Source: an uncultured Clostridia bacterium
Lineage (GTDB): Bacteria > Bacillota > Clostridia > Oscillospirales > Ruminococcaceae
Direction: 5' to 3'
Length of the DNA stretch: 56,015 bases
NCBI GenBank assembly: GCA_947588805.1
Contig: CANPYR010000011.1
Location: 1 to 56,015, forward strand
In this document: in pieces, positions 30,865 through 40,112 of the stretch
How positions within the stretch are numbered: the stretch's first letter is position 1
How the letters are laid out: every line of letters starts with the position of its first letter
Notes under the pieces: generated by a model
Database searches by the model: none
The model's input: only the letters and a program-made list of their open reading frames with translations
Told to the model about the DNA's origin: nothing
Program-made: the position numbers and the translations under genes

Positions 30865-32505
30865 TTAATCCATTTCCAGAATCGGTTTGACGTCTATTTT
30901 CCATGCAAGGGGCGAAGTGGTCTGTTCTGTTCGCTTGAGAATCATATAGATCTCTGCGAGATATTCCCGACAATATTCCGCGCTGTTCTCGTCTCCGGCG
31001 TTTTCATATGCGTTTATAGCAAGCTTGAGCATATCCCGATAGTCGCGATATTCGTCGATTCTGTATCTTGAGAGCAAAACTGCCCCTCGCATATATTCTA
31101 TCATGCTCTCAACATCTCCACGCGCAAAGGCGGCCCTGCCCTTTATACTGTGAGCTATTGAAACGCTGTCGTTATATTTAAAAATTTCGTCCGCAAGTGC
31201 ATCCATTTCCTCTATGCTTTCCCCATATGAAATCATCTCTACATATGCCGAAGTGTAAGCCGGATATATTTTCGCGGCAGCGCTGTAATCATTGAAATAA
31301 TATAGCCCTGCGGCAATCCCGAAATAGCACTGCAAAGCTGTGGCGGCTATGCAACATAATGATATTGCGGACTTCGACCGAATTTCAAGAAACTTTTTCG
31401 GTTCATCGCTCATCGCGGCAATCAGAACAAAGCAGACGGATATATACTGCAAATCAAAATCAAGCAAGCAGTGTGAAAGTATCGCCGCTATCACTGCCTT
31501 TGACATAGGCGGGCATTTTATAAACGCCTTTACAGCTGCCCAAAGACAAATCGCAAACGGGAGCCAGCCTATATCAAGAAGTATCTGCAAAAAATCGTTA
31601 TGTATATTTACAACCGTATAGACACCGGTTTTGAAGCTGCCCTGCAAAAAGTAATAGCCCATATACCCGAGCCCAAGCGGGTGCTTCAGAATGACCGGCA
31701 GGGCGTCCTTGTAATAGAGGATTCTTCCGATGAATGTGCTTGAATTAAGCGATGACGTCAAAAAACGCCCAATAGTATCAAGCCTATCGGTGACTACTGC
31801 AAAAATCGCTGCAAAAACGGTAAGGAACGCAAATATCCCGAGGATCAGAAGCTTTGTTTTTTTGTTTTTTATAAATATTATGAATAAAAGTACGCTAAGC
31901 GCAAGAAGTATAAAAACAGTTCGGCTGCCCGACATGAATATTCCGAATAAAAGAATCGCGCAGACAGGCATTTGGATCGCGGTCTTTTTATACCCTGAAA
32001 CAGCTATTATTAAACCGACAAGAAGATATGCGGCAAATGTATTTGAATACTGGAAAAAGCCGGAAAGACGTCCGCTGACAAGAAAATATCCCGACAGACG
32101 GGAAATGCGGCTCAAAAGAAAAGCGCCGACAGTCATGAGCGCACCGACGGCAGGAATAGTAAGAAGCATTTTCTCCCTGCTTTTGATTTCCGTCTGCGCT
32201 ATGGATATGCAAAACAGCGGCAGCGGCAGAAATTTTACGGCACCAAGAACAGTCATTCCCTTATCGACCGCCCAAAGTGGGCTTATCGCAAAGAATATCA
32301 CTATAACCGAGCAAGCCGCCATAAGGGGCGTAAGAGGGATTTTTATTTTTCCTGCCGCTATTCTGCAATAGCAAAGAAAGCCGATCAGCATAATCGAAAC
32401 TATGCATGAAAGCCATTCGTAGTATACGCCGATTATAAACGGCGACAAGCAGAATACTGCACAGAGTGGGACGGCAGGGCGGAATTTTTTTGAATCGGAT
32501 TTCAT
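30865..32505 (-). CDS. O-antigen ligase/polymerase-like membrane protein with C-terminal helical repeats
   Basis: A 546-residue protein (ATG 32505 chosen because ATGGAGAAACG precedes it). About twelve membrane segments (18-375) with a large loop around 265-315 and the Wzy_C-type block SGSRTVFILLALSVLLFIIF near 195-214, plus VNIHNDFLQILLDIGW near 305-320. The His-Asn-x-Phe-Leu motif in the external loop is typical of O-antigen ligases and polysaccharide polymerases (PF04932). The C-terminal 150 residues look like TPR-type helices. In Gram-positives such proteins join glycans to lipids, walls or proteins; pilus- or surface-protein glycosylation is a reasonable guess from its place at the end of the Tad cluster. 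Substrate unknown. Confidence 0.75.
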   Translation of the reverse strand: MKSDSKKFRPAVPLCAVFCLSPFIIGVYYEWLSCIVSIMLIGFLCYCRIAAGKIKIPLTPLMAACSVIVIFFAISPLWAVDKGMTVLGAVKFLPLPLFCISIAQTEIKSREKMLLTIPAVGALMTVGAFLLSRISRLSGYFLVSGRLSGFFQYSNTFAAYLLVGLIIAVSGYKKTAIQMPVCAILLFGIFMSGSRTVFILLALSVLLFIIFIKNKKTKLLILGIFAFLTVFAAIFAVVTDRLDTIGRFLTSSLNSSTFIGRILYYKDALPVILKHPLGLGYMGYYFLQGSFKTGVYTVVNIHNDFLQILLDIGWLPFAICLWAAVKAFIKCPPMSKAVIAAILSHCLLDFDLQYISVCFVLIAAMSDEPKKFLEIRSKSAISLCCIAATALQCYFGIAAGLYYFNDYSAAAKIYPAYTSAYVEMISYGESIEEMDALADEIFKYNDSVSIAHSIKGRAAFARGDVESMIEYMRGAVLLSRYRIDEYRDYRDMLKLAINAYENAGDENSAEYCREYLAEIYMILKRTEQTTSPLAWKIDVKPILEMD

Positions 32506-32632
32506 CGTTTCTCCATATATACTTCTTGCAAAATGCAGCATTGTTCTTCAATCCCTCTGCAATCTTCCGCGGCTTTTTCAGATAACATCATTTCTATCGA
32601 AAAGGCAGGAAAACCCGGAGGGATTTTCTCCT

Positions 32633-32764
32633 TTATTTTTTTAACTTTAAATCTTTCATTCCAATAATAAGACACACGAGCAGAATTACTGCAGCTATGA
32701 TGATCGCTGTAATTATGTATTTAAAAATTATTATACTGTTTTTGTTGTTTCTTGAACGTTTCAA
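32633..32764 (-). CDS. Small single-pass membrane protein (43 residues)
   Basis: TTG start at 32764 with TTAGGAGAAAAAGTT upstream. The product has a basic N-terminus (KRSRNNKNSIIIFKY), one long membrane helix (about 14-36) and a basic tail. I do not recognise a family. It lies between the wall-anchored protein and the ligase-like gene on the same strand, directly after the hairpin at 32782. The TTG start lowers certainty. Confidence 0.5.
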   Translation of the reverse strand: MKRSRNNKNSIIIFKYIITAIIIAAVILLVCLIIGMKDLKLKK

Positions 32765-32781
32765 ACTTTTTCTCCTAAAGT

Positions 32782-32810
32782 TTTGGGGCAGGCCAAAAAC
32801 CTGCCCCAAA
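32782..32810 (-). terminator. Intercistronic hairpin after the 1329-residue protein
   Basis: TTTGGGGCAGG-ccaaaaa-CCTGCCCCAAA, 11-bp perfect stem. No T run follows on the minus strand (AAAACTTTAGG), so it may protect the upstream mRNA or terminate partially before the small gene. Confidence 0.6.
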
Positions 32811-32820
32811 GCGTCAACTT

Positions 32821-35800
32821 TTACCTTCTTTTTATAAATACGAGTATCCACGCAAGCGCTGTTACCGGAGCGAGGCCCAAGACAAGTCCTGTTCCGGGAT
32901 TCATGGAATTTTCCTCTTCTGCAGGCTCTTTCGGTAAAGAATTCGTTTCCTGCGCCTGAGTCAACTCGTGACCGTTTACTCCTTCCGATTCTTCCTCATT
33001 GATTGCTCCTTCCTGAGGAACATCAACTTTAGTCTCGGCTCTGACTATCTTTATGCTGCTGCCATCATACTCAACCGTGATATGTATGGTTTGTCCTACC
33101 TCGGCCGTGATTATATCGCCGTTAAGTTCTGCTCCGAATCCGGAGACTAAAGTGAAAGTCTTTGAAGCTGTTTTTCCTGCAGCGTTATCCTTTATGTAAA
33201 GCGTATGCCTTCCAAATTCAACGTTGTCAAAGGAAACCTCTCCGTTATCATCAGTGGACGCTCGCTTCACGTCAGAGTGAAGCTCAATATCAAGCCCGGG
33301 TATGACGCTGCCTTCAGGAGATATAACCGTCAAAATCGTAGATACCGATTCAAAGAACTCGGTAGTCTGATTGGCTGTGAGCGGAGGATACTGAACAGGC
33401 GGGTAACTTTGACCTGAGCCACCCGGATTTTCAGGATTTTGCGGATTCTGCTCTTCTTGCTCTTCCTTGTATTCAAGATAATCTATGTATACGTTCTGAG
33501 CGGATTTTTTTAAAAGTCCTCCATAAGAAGTACGGAACTCCGCAGCGAGAGTGTGAGCTATATTATTATCCGATATTCCGATATGGCTGAAAGTCTCTGC
33601 AAGAACGGTTATTTTGGTTGAACCCTCGACTGCGGTATAGTCAGTGCCTTCGGTGAGTTTAACGCCATCGATATAGAAATTCTTGAATTCTCTGGTGTAA
33701 GAGCCTTCCGAGCGGAAGATGTTGCTGTCTATCTCAATTTTTTCTACAACAGGAGTTCCGTCGTCATTTAACTTGCTGTAATAAACGGTGACATATTTTG
33801 AAACTCTGTCCATGAGCAGATAGCCCTGCTGCGTTGCGTTTACGGCGTCAACGTTTTTATCCGTGTTATCGGCAATCTTAAGCTTGTATGTCTTATAATC
33901 CACAAATCCGGAAATATCGGTATTGTTCGGAGCGCTTCCCACATACCTTGCCTCGACAGTAAATTCACAGCCTTCCTCGTTTGCTTCCATAGGTATACCG
34001 TAAAGCTCACCATCGGGCAAGAGCTCTATGCCCTTAGGAAGCGTACCGTCTACGACGCTGAATTTCATCGCGCCGGTGTCATACATAGAATTGGTCATGA
34101 TCATGCAGGAGTAAGGAACATATTTTACGCCTTCAAGAAGAGTGTCTGTAGTTATTTTCGGCTTACCGGCGATACCCGTAAGAACGATCTCAACCTTCTC
34201 ATTGCCGTCGGCTGAAATTACGAGAGTTCCGGAGATCTCGCCGAAATAGCTTACCTCGCGTACCTTTTCATACAGCGCCTTTCCGTTTTCATTATAAAGG
34301 CCTCCATAGACGTCTTCATAAACCAGCGCTGGCAGAAGGCGTATTTTAGCAAGATTGTAAAGCTCTCCCACAAGCTGGTTGCCGTCGCTGTCAAACGATG
34401 GACTTGCGGTTGTGTCAAACGCGCCGAGCGTCTTTACGCTGCCCTTGGGTACCGACCAGTACGGGTCAAGAATTACACCCTTGGCGTTTTTGAGCTCAGC
34501 AGTTATTCCTGTAAGCGGCTGATCGCCGACGTTAGCTATCAGTATGTCATGCAAATATCCGAAGTCGTCGTTGTAGAATATTTCTCTTGATGGCTTTCCG
34601 TCTATATATCTCGACTTATCGTTTGTAGCATTGACAAACAGCTTGGATCCTCCACGGTACTGAGTCTGGAATGTTACCCAATAAGATTTGTCATCGCCGC
34701 TTTGGGATTTTGCTACGTACTGAACTGGTTCTCCGTCCTTGAAATACACCTTAGAAACACCGGAAGCCTGGATGTCGCTGCTGGTATTGTCAGCGGAAAA
34801 AGCGTTGTTGATGTGGATGTCTACTCCGGTTCCGGGATCAAATGTAGGCACTATCACATCCTCTTCAAGGGGCTGACCGTCGTCAAGAAGGAACAGCGTC
34901 TGATATCCGTATCGATAGTAGCTGTCGTCAGATGGCCTTACACGGTAGGAAGAAAGGTATTTGCTGCTTCCGCTGCCTTCATCCGTCTTTAGAGCACCGG
35001 TTATTTTGAAGTAGGTATCATCCGAAGGATTTGCAGGATTTGCGGGCAGCGTGTCAGACAAAGCAGCATAATATTTCACATTATATACAAACCCGTAGAT
35101 ATCCGAAACCGTTATTTGTATTACTTTTACTCTTACTTCGGTTCCGTCCTCAAGATATGCCTTTATCTCGTCAAATTGAGAAAAATCAACAGTGTCTGAA
35201 GCTTTATAGCTGAACAGCTTTTCCTTGATATCCTCCGCGCCTGCCTGAACAGCCGCTTCCTTTGAAGAATATTCTCCGAAGCAGGCGAAATCTATCTTTG
35301 AAAGATCCATGCTTCCATAACCGGAGAACGAAGAATCGATGTAGTCGTAGTAGTACGCGCACAGTTTTAAATTAAAATCGCTGAAATCGGAATACAGCCC
35401 GACGGGATATCTATCTATATAACGTTCCATGCTGGAAAGAATATTTCCAAACGTTAAATCGTCAGGACTTTTATAAAGATATTCAAGCGAGGTATAACCG
35501 CTTATGCTGCTGACGCTGACCCTGTTATCTGCAAGATTAACCTCGAACTGCGCCACAAGGAATTTTTTAGTCCCATCTGCTGCCTTGACTACGAAAGTAA
35601 GATCAAGGAATGCGGTTACAGTGCCTTCGTAATCCTCGTTAAAGCTGTAATGCCCCATTTCAATAGGCTCTTTTTTCTCACTGTCATAGAGAATTTTAGA
35701 GGCTATGTTTTCTTTAGTGCCTATATCCTCCTCTGAATGGACAAAGCCGGAATAGACCTCTACATCTGCGGCGCTGTACTTATCGCCGAGCTTTATAAGG

Positions 35801-36810
35801 GCCTTCGGGAATTCTCCCTTTTCAAAACATCCTTTGGACGTATAGCAATACGAGTCGTAGGTTTTTCCGGCAGCATTGCTGATAAAATATCCGTAAGGCT
35901 GAGAAGTATGAATCTCCTCGCCCTTTGAATTCAATACCACCAGCGAAAGGCTGTTGAAGAAATCGGCGTCGGGCAGAATGTATTCAATTGTTATATCATA
36001 ACGTATGTTATTTGGATTGAACTGATCCCCTCTGTTGCCTATGCAGACAATAAAGTGAACTTCAGCAGTAATACTCTTCGTTAAGGAGTTGGTATAGATA
36101 TAGCTTTCCGACGGAGTAAGTATATCATTTAACCGAACCCTCACGAAGTTGTCCTGCTCGGAAGCGTACATAATAGAGTAGTAGTCAAGAGGGTCTTCAG
36201 GCTCAGGAACAACTTCAGGCGGAGGGGCTTCTTCTGGAGGAGCACTGTTTTCAGAAAAAGTGGAAATTCCGCTGTATTGCGCAAGTATATCAGCCAATAC
36301 TTCTTCGACGTAAAATGCGTATGGAGATACTTTTGCAAGCTTTTCCGGGAAATCTACTGTTCTGTCAAGCACGACTGTAGCCGTTACCGTCTCCAACGGC
36401 AAAAGGCTCATCGGGTTTATTTCGCCAAGGTCTGGCTCCTGCGCCGAATCGGTGTTCTCTTCGGGTATAATGCCTTCTGAGCCTTCCGGCAAAGATTCAT
36501 CGGAAACTTCGTCCGCCAAGGATTCAGAATCATCCTCCGGAACCGGAGGAGCTTCTTCGGCAATGCTTTCCTCAGCGTCCGGAGCTTCGGCCGGCGTTTC
36601 TTCCTGATTCTCCGGAGTATCGGCGGGTGCGTCTGTTTCGCTCTCCTGAGCCGTGGGGATATCGGGAAGCTCTGGCACTTCGCTTACTTTCTCCACTTCG
36701 GAGACAATCTCTCCCGTCACTCCTTCCTCGGCTGCCCAAATCGCATGCGTCATAAGCGATAGAAGCATGGCGGCCGAAAGAAGGATTGCCAAAATTCTTC
36801 TGGTTTTCAT
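32821..36810 (-). CDS. Large NPGTG-anchored surface protein
   Basis: A 1329-residue protein. Signal peptide 1-27 (RRILAILLSAAMLLSLMTHA). An acidic Glu/Pro/Ser-rich region (about 30-150, also 205-225). A long beta-rich body with Tyr/Asp/Ser-rich sequence of unknown type. Near 920-1000 a putative-Ig (He_PIG-like) domain: FSVVDGTLPKGIELLPDGEL plus YGIPMEANEEGCEFTVEA. Near 1195-1260 a carboxypeptidase-regulatory/Cna-B-like module: PEGSVIPGLDIELHSDVKRA and GEVSFDNVEFGRHTLYI. The C-terminus is NPGTG (1304-1308), a hydrophobic helix and KRR, a wall-sorting signal of the same NPxTG type as the protein at 16657. Weak SD (AAAGGACGG). Cotranscribed with the kinase gene 54 bp upstream; a candidate adhesin or effector of the Tad/kinase cluster. 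Confidence 0.82.
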   Translation of the reverse strand: MKTRRILAILLSAAMLLSLMTHAIWAAEEGVTGEIVSEVEKVSEVPELPDIPTAQESETDAPADTPENQEETPAEAPDAEESIAEEAPPVPEDDSESLADEVSDESLPEGSEGIIPEENTDSAQEPDLGEINPMSLLPLETVTATVVLDRTVDFPEKLAKVSPYAFYVEEVLADILAQYSGISTFSENSAPPEEAPPPEVVPEPEDPLDYYSIMYASEQDNFVRVRLNDILTPSESYIYTNSLTKSITAEVHFIVCIGNRGDQFNPNNIRYDITIEYILPDADFFNSLSLVVLNSKGEEIHTSQPYGYFISNAAGKTYDSYCYTSKGCFEKGEFPKALIKLGDKYSAADVEVYSGFVHSEEDIGTKENIASKILYDSEKKEPIEMGHYSFNEDYEGTVTAFLDLTFVVKAADGTKKFLVAQFEVNLADNRVSVSSISGYTSLEYLYKSPDDLTFGNILSSMERYIDRYPVGLYSDFSDFNLKLCAYYYDYIDSSFSGYGSMDLSKIDFACFGEYSSKEAAVQAGAEDIKEKLFSYKASDTVDFSQFDEIKAYLEDGTEVRVKVIQITVSDIYGFVYNVKYYAALSDTLPANPANPSDDTYFKITGALKTDEGSGSSKYLSSYRVRPSDDSYYRYGYQTLFLLDDGQPLEEDVIVPTFDPGTGVDIHINNAFSADNTSSDIQASGVSKVYFKDGEPVQYVAKSQSGDDKSYWVTFQTQYRGGSKLFVNATNDKSRYIDGKPSREIFYNDDFGYLHDILIANVGDQPLTGITAELKNAKGVILDPYWSVPKGSVKTLGAFDTTASPSFDSDGNQLVGELYNLAKIRLLPALVYEDVYGGLYNENGKALYEKVREVSYFGEISGTLVISADGNEKVEIVLTGIAGKPKITTDTLLEGVKYVPYSCMIMTNSMYDTGAMKFSVVDGTLPKGIELLPDGELYGIPMEANEEGCEFTVEARYVGSAPNNTDISGFVDYKTYKLKIADNTDKNVDAVNATQQGYLLMDRVSKYVTVYYSKLNDDGTPVVEKIEIDSNIFRSEGSYTREFKNFYIDGVKLTEGTDYTAVEGSTKITVLAETFSHIGISDNNIAHTLAAEFRTSYGGLLKKSAQNVYIDYLEYKEEQEEQNPQNPENPGGSGQSYPPVQYPPLTANQTTEFFESVSTILTVISPEGSVIPGLDIELHSDVKRASTDDNGEVSFDNVEFGRHTLYIKDNAAGKTASKTFTLVSGFGAELNGDIITAEVGQTIHITVEYDGSSIKIVRAETKVDVPQEGAINEEESEGVNGHELTQAQETNSLPKEPAEEENSMNPGTGLVLGLAPVTALAWILVFIKRR

Positions 36811-36864
36811 TGTTCAAAAACCGTCCTTTCAATATAGTTGTGAATCTATAAACTAAGCTTTCGC

Positions 36865-39711
36865 CTAATTCCTGTAATTTGCTGCCTTATCCTTCAGCTC
36901 TTCAAGGCTGTAGATCGGCGACGTCTTTATATTCCCGCCCGGAAAATCAAAAATCAGCTTATCTCCGCTTATGTCGCAAAGTCTCGGTAAAACGGCTATT
37001 TCCTCGCATTCCCGATTCATAATCACCCCGTAGAAATTTCCGTCGGTCTGAACATACTGCGCTACAATATACCCGCCGGTTTCGGTAATATAGGTCAGGT
37101 AATCGTCGGCTCTCAGCTCGGCGATTTTCTTGCCGGTAGTTTTGTTTATGACCTCCGGCGCGCCGTGCAATGGAGCTCTGATAATATATTCTTCGGTCTC
37201 AAATTGCTCTTCAAGGCTCTCGTCGGGAGACGGAATCTCGGTCTCGGATATGATTTTTCCGTCCTTTGCGGAATAGCTCACGACCTTGCCGCTGTAATAT
37301 GTCACCTCGAGATAATCACCCTCGTGGCGATACTGCTGATCATAAATCTTATCGCTGTCGGGAAGATCAATACTAACACGCACGCTGCCGTCGGGCTTAA
37401 GAATCGTGATATTCTTAACGCTGAAAAGTATTACCGAGCCGTCGGAGGAAAGCCGCGCTTCGCTGTGCGTTATTCTCGGATCGTAATCAAGAAGCTTCGC
37501 GTTTCCGTAATCTTTAAGTGTAAGTATCTCTATCACATTTGAATTTCGATCGGCTACAGCTATGTAATCCCCCGCCGCAAGAACAAAATCCGGAGCTATA
37601 TCACGTGCTTCTGACTGTATGAGCCCCGCGCCGAGACTGAACACCGAAAAACCGTCGCTCGTTGCAGATATTACATATTTATCCGAAACGTCAAACGCGG
37701 TTATATCCTTGTTTTCGGTATATGCAGCCGGGGACTGTCCGAAGGTCTCCGTATCTATTTTTACTACCGTATCGTTTTGCGAAATATACGCTGCGCCGGC
37801 ATGCTTTCTTACCGATATAAGCGAATTGCTTTTGATTCCTCCGACCTCTTTATCCGAAGAAATATCAACTATCCGAAACGCCGAGCCTTCGCTTCCGTAT
37901 GCGGAATATGCAAAGCGATTCCCGAAAAATTCTCCGTCAAAAACGGTGTAGTCAGAGGTGTAAAGAACATATAGATCATTAAATTTGTTATAGATATCCA
38001 GCACCCACAGGGACCCGCCTGTCATGCTTATAGCGCATAAACTGCCGTCCGAGCTGAGTTCAAAAACATCTCGTTCGGCGTCGGCGAATCTGTCGTTTTC
38101 CGGAACGTTCAGATGTCTGTCCTGCAAATCTCTGAACGAGATCAGCTCTCCCGTGGCGGTATCATAAAAGTTGATTTTGCTGTCCGTTCTGTATACGGCC
38201 GCGGCTACGGTTTTATCCTCCGAAACAGCTATTGCAGTCGCGGGAGCGGCGGTCCAGAGGGTCTTATTTGCCGAGATGTCATAGGCAGTAAGACCCTCTG
38301 CCCCCGCATATATAATTTCACTCTCATTCAGAAATTCGACCTCGCAGAGCGCCGATTCAAGCGTAGGAAGTGAAGCGAGCTTCTCGCCCGACTGTATGTC
38401 ATAAATCGCCAGCTCGTAGGCATATGTGACGATAAGCTTAGTCTCGTCGGGACTTTTTATCATCCGAAACGGCGCAGAAGGAAGTTCTATTGTCGCATAC
38501 GGCTTGAAGCTGTCGGACAGGTCGTACACGCCAAGAGCGTTTGTCAGGGCAAGCTGAGCCTCCGGGATATAGGGAATATCAAATGCGCCGGGATCGTCGA
38601 CAAGCGCGGAAAGAGCTTTATCAAGAGCCGTTTCAACATCGCCCGCCGAGAGCGCAGAAGCGGAATCCGCAGCCAAAACCTGTGCGGTTTGCAGGCGCTC
38701 CATTTGACGAAGCCCCGCAAAAACGGTCAACCCGCCCGCCAAAAGCATGACCGAAAGCACCGCAGAGCCGATTATAAGCCGACGTTTTTGCCGTAAGACA
38801 CGCGGATCTTTGTTCCAGAGATCATAGAACGCCTGCAGCATTTCGTCGGCGGTCTGATACCTTAGATCCGGGTTAGGGTTCATCGCCTTAGTGATTATGT
38901 CGACAAGCGGTGCGGAAAATTCCGACTTTGAAAGCGGTTCGACCTCTTTAGCGTCCTTGGCGGGACGCCTGCCGGAGAGGAGATGATAAAGCGTAGCACC
39001 AAGACTGTAGATGTCGGAGCGTGCGTCGGGGACTACTATCTTTTTTACTGATGACGAACCGGACGTTCCTGTTTTAGCAGGCATGGTAAGCGTTCTGCCG
39101 TCATAGTACGCTGTTGCGGTGTTTTCAGCAGATACTGCGCTTGCTGTTTGTCCGCTGAATGAATTATCAAGCCCGTAGTGTTCCGGAGATGCATAGCCCG
39201 GGCTGCCGCCGACCACGTTTTCCTCGCCTATGGCAAGTGAAATATTGAAGTCTATAAGGCAAATATCCCCGTTTGGACGGAGCATGATATTTGCAGGCTT
39301 AATATCGCTGTGAACATATCCCCTCGGAGGTTCGCCGTGAGTCGGACTGTGAAGATAGCTAAGCGCTTTTAATATTTCAATCGCCCATTTTATGACCGAC
39401 GGCTGATCGAATCTCATGCCCTGCTTAAGATATTTATCAAGGCTCTCGCCGTCAATATAATCCATGACGGTAAAGACCGTATCATTCTCGACAAAGAAGT
39501 CGTAGACCTGCGGTATGTATTCATGGTGAAGCTCTTTAAGAACATCTACCTCGCGGCGTAAAAGCTCGGGGCGAGTGGTTATTTTTCTTTTGTCAGCTTT
39601 AAGAACGACCTTTTTCCCGAGCCTTAAATGATTTGCAAGATATACCGTTCCCCCGCCGCCCGAGCCGAGCCGACCTATAAGTTCATAAGTTGAAGCTATT
39701 ATTTCCGACAT
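36865..39711 (-). CDS. Membrane Ser/Thr protein kinase with beta-propeller-like extracellular domain
   Basis: A 948-residue protein. Residues 8-300 are a Hanks-type kinase: Gly loop LGSGGGGTVYLA (15-26), Lys38 (VVLK), Glu54, catalytic loop HSDIKPAN with Asp136, metal Asp154 (DFN instead of DFG), and SPGYASPEHYG (170-180). Between this and DARSDIYSLGATLYHLLSGR is a 45-residue Ser/Thr-rich insertion (about 183-227), longer than usual. One membrane helix at 312-333. The outer part (about 345-948) consists of repeated WD/PQQ-like beta blades (for example ETKLIVTYAYELAIYDIQSG, SDGSLCAISMTGGSLWVLDI), probably a sensor propeller. Neighbours are a PP2C phosphatase and an FHA protein, so this is a complete phospho-signalling set. 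SD GGAG precedes ATG. Confidence 0.92.
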   Translation of the reverse strand: MSEIIASTYELIGRLGSGGGGTVYLANHLRLGKKVVLKADKRKITTRPELLRREVDVLKELHHEYIPQVYDFFVENDTVFTVMDYIDGESLDKYLKQGMRFDQPSVIKWAIEILKALSYLHSPTHGEPPRGYVHSDIKPANIMLRPNGDICLIDFNISLAIGEENVVGGSPGYASPEHYGLDNSFSGQTASAVSAENTATAYYDGRTLTMPAKTGTSGSSSVKKIVVPDARSDIYSLGATLYHLLSGRRPAKDAKEVEPLSKSEFSAPLVDIITKAMNPNPDLRYQTADEMLQAFYDLWNKDPRVLRQKRRLIIGSAVLSVMLLAGGLTVFAGLRQMERLQTAQVLAADSASALSAGDVETALDKALSALVDDPGAFDIPYIPEAQLALTNALGVYDLSDSFKPYATIELPSAPFRMIKSPDETKLIVTYAYELAIYDIQSGEKLASLPTLESALCEVEFLNESEIIYAGAEGLTAYDISANKTLWTAAPATAIAVSEDKTVAAAVYRTDSKINFYDTATGELISFRDLQDRHLNVPENDRFADAERDVFELSSDGSLCAISMTGGSLWVLDIYNKFNDLYVLYTSDYTVFDGEFFGNRFAYSAYGSEGSAFRIVDISSDKEVGGIKSNSLISVRKHAGAAYISQNDTVVKIDTETFGQSPAAYTENKDITAFDVSDKYVISATSDGFSVFSLGAGLIQSEARDIAPDFVLAAGDYIAVADRNSNVIEILTLKDYGNAKLLDYDPRITHSEARLSSDGSVILFSVKNITILKPDGSVRVSIDLPDSDKIYDQQYRHEGDYLEVTYYSGKVVSYSAKDGKIISETEIPSPDESLEEQFETEEYIIRAPLHGAPEVINKTTGKKIAELRADDYLTYITETGGYIVAQYVQTDGNFYGVIMNRECEEIAVLPRLCDISGDKLIFDFPGGNIKTSPIYSLEELKDKAANYRN

Positions 39712-39723
39712 GATACACTCCTG

Positions 39724-39879
39724 CTATTTATTAGGCTTTTCGCCGTATTCCTTGGCAAGGCGGGATTTTATCCTTTTGGAAGTCAATACACTTATAAGTA
39801 TGAAAAAGGCGGCTGCTGCGGCTGCTGCCAAGATTATCAATATTCCCAGTGCAAACAGGCTTTCTCCGTAAAACGTCAT
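39724..39879 (-). CDS. Small single-pass membrane protein (51 residues), ATGA-coupled
   Basis: Its ATG overlaps the stop of the preceding gene (ATGA at 39876-39879). MTFYGESLFALG is followed by an Ala-rich membrane helix (about 9-31) and a basic tail, TSKRIKSRLAKEYGEKPNK. No family recognised. It sits 12 bp before the kinase gene. Coupling and strict spacing argue that it is real despite its size. It could be a membrane partner of the kinase or of the 78-residue protein. Confidence 0.6.
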   Translation of the reverse strand: MTFYGESLFALGILIILAAAAAAAFFILISVLTSKRIKSRLAKEYGEKPNK

Positions 39880-40112
39880 AACTTTCTTTCACCTTCGTTA
39901 TCCGAATCGGTATCTTTATTTAAATCTGAGTTGGCTTTTCTCTTGTGACGTCTGCAAATCAAACAAATCACAAAAACAGTAATAATTATGCCCAAAATTA
40001 CTGCGGAACAAATCGCTGTTATTTTAGCCGGCCGCATTATTTCGTCATTAAGTGCGTTCATCTCAGGCGTTAAGCAAAAATCTTTGACTTCCGGTATTTT
40101 TTCATTCTGCAT
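39876..40112 (-). CDS. Small single-pass membrane protein (78 residues)
   Basis: About 30 external residues (IPEVKDFCLTPEMNALNDEI), a membrane helix (about 32-53) and a charged cytoplasmic tail rich in Lys, Asp and Ser. It overlaps the end of the PP2C gene by 11 bp and the next small gene by 4 bp, so it is translationally coupled on both sides. No family recognised. One Cys outside could form a disulphide. Confidence 0.65.
   Translation of the reverse strand: MQNEKIPEVKDFCLTPEMNALNDEIMRPAKITAICSAVILGIIITVFVICLICRRHKRKANSDLNKDTDSDNEGERKL

Noticed and set aside
32506..32598. 29-codon minus-strand ORF ending in ATGA overlap with the ligase-like gene
   Set aside because: The overlap is attractive, but there is no ribosome site, the product has no features, and chance is likely at this length.
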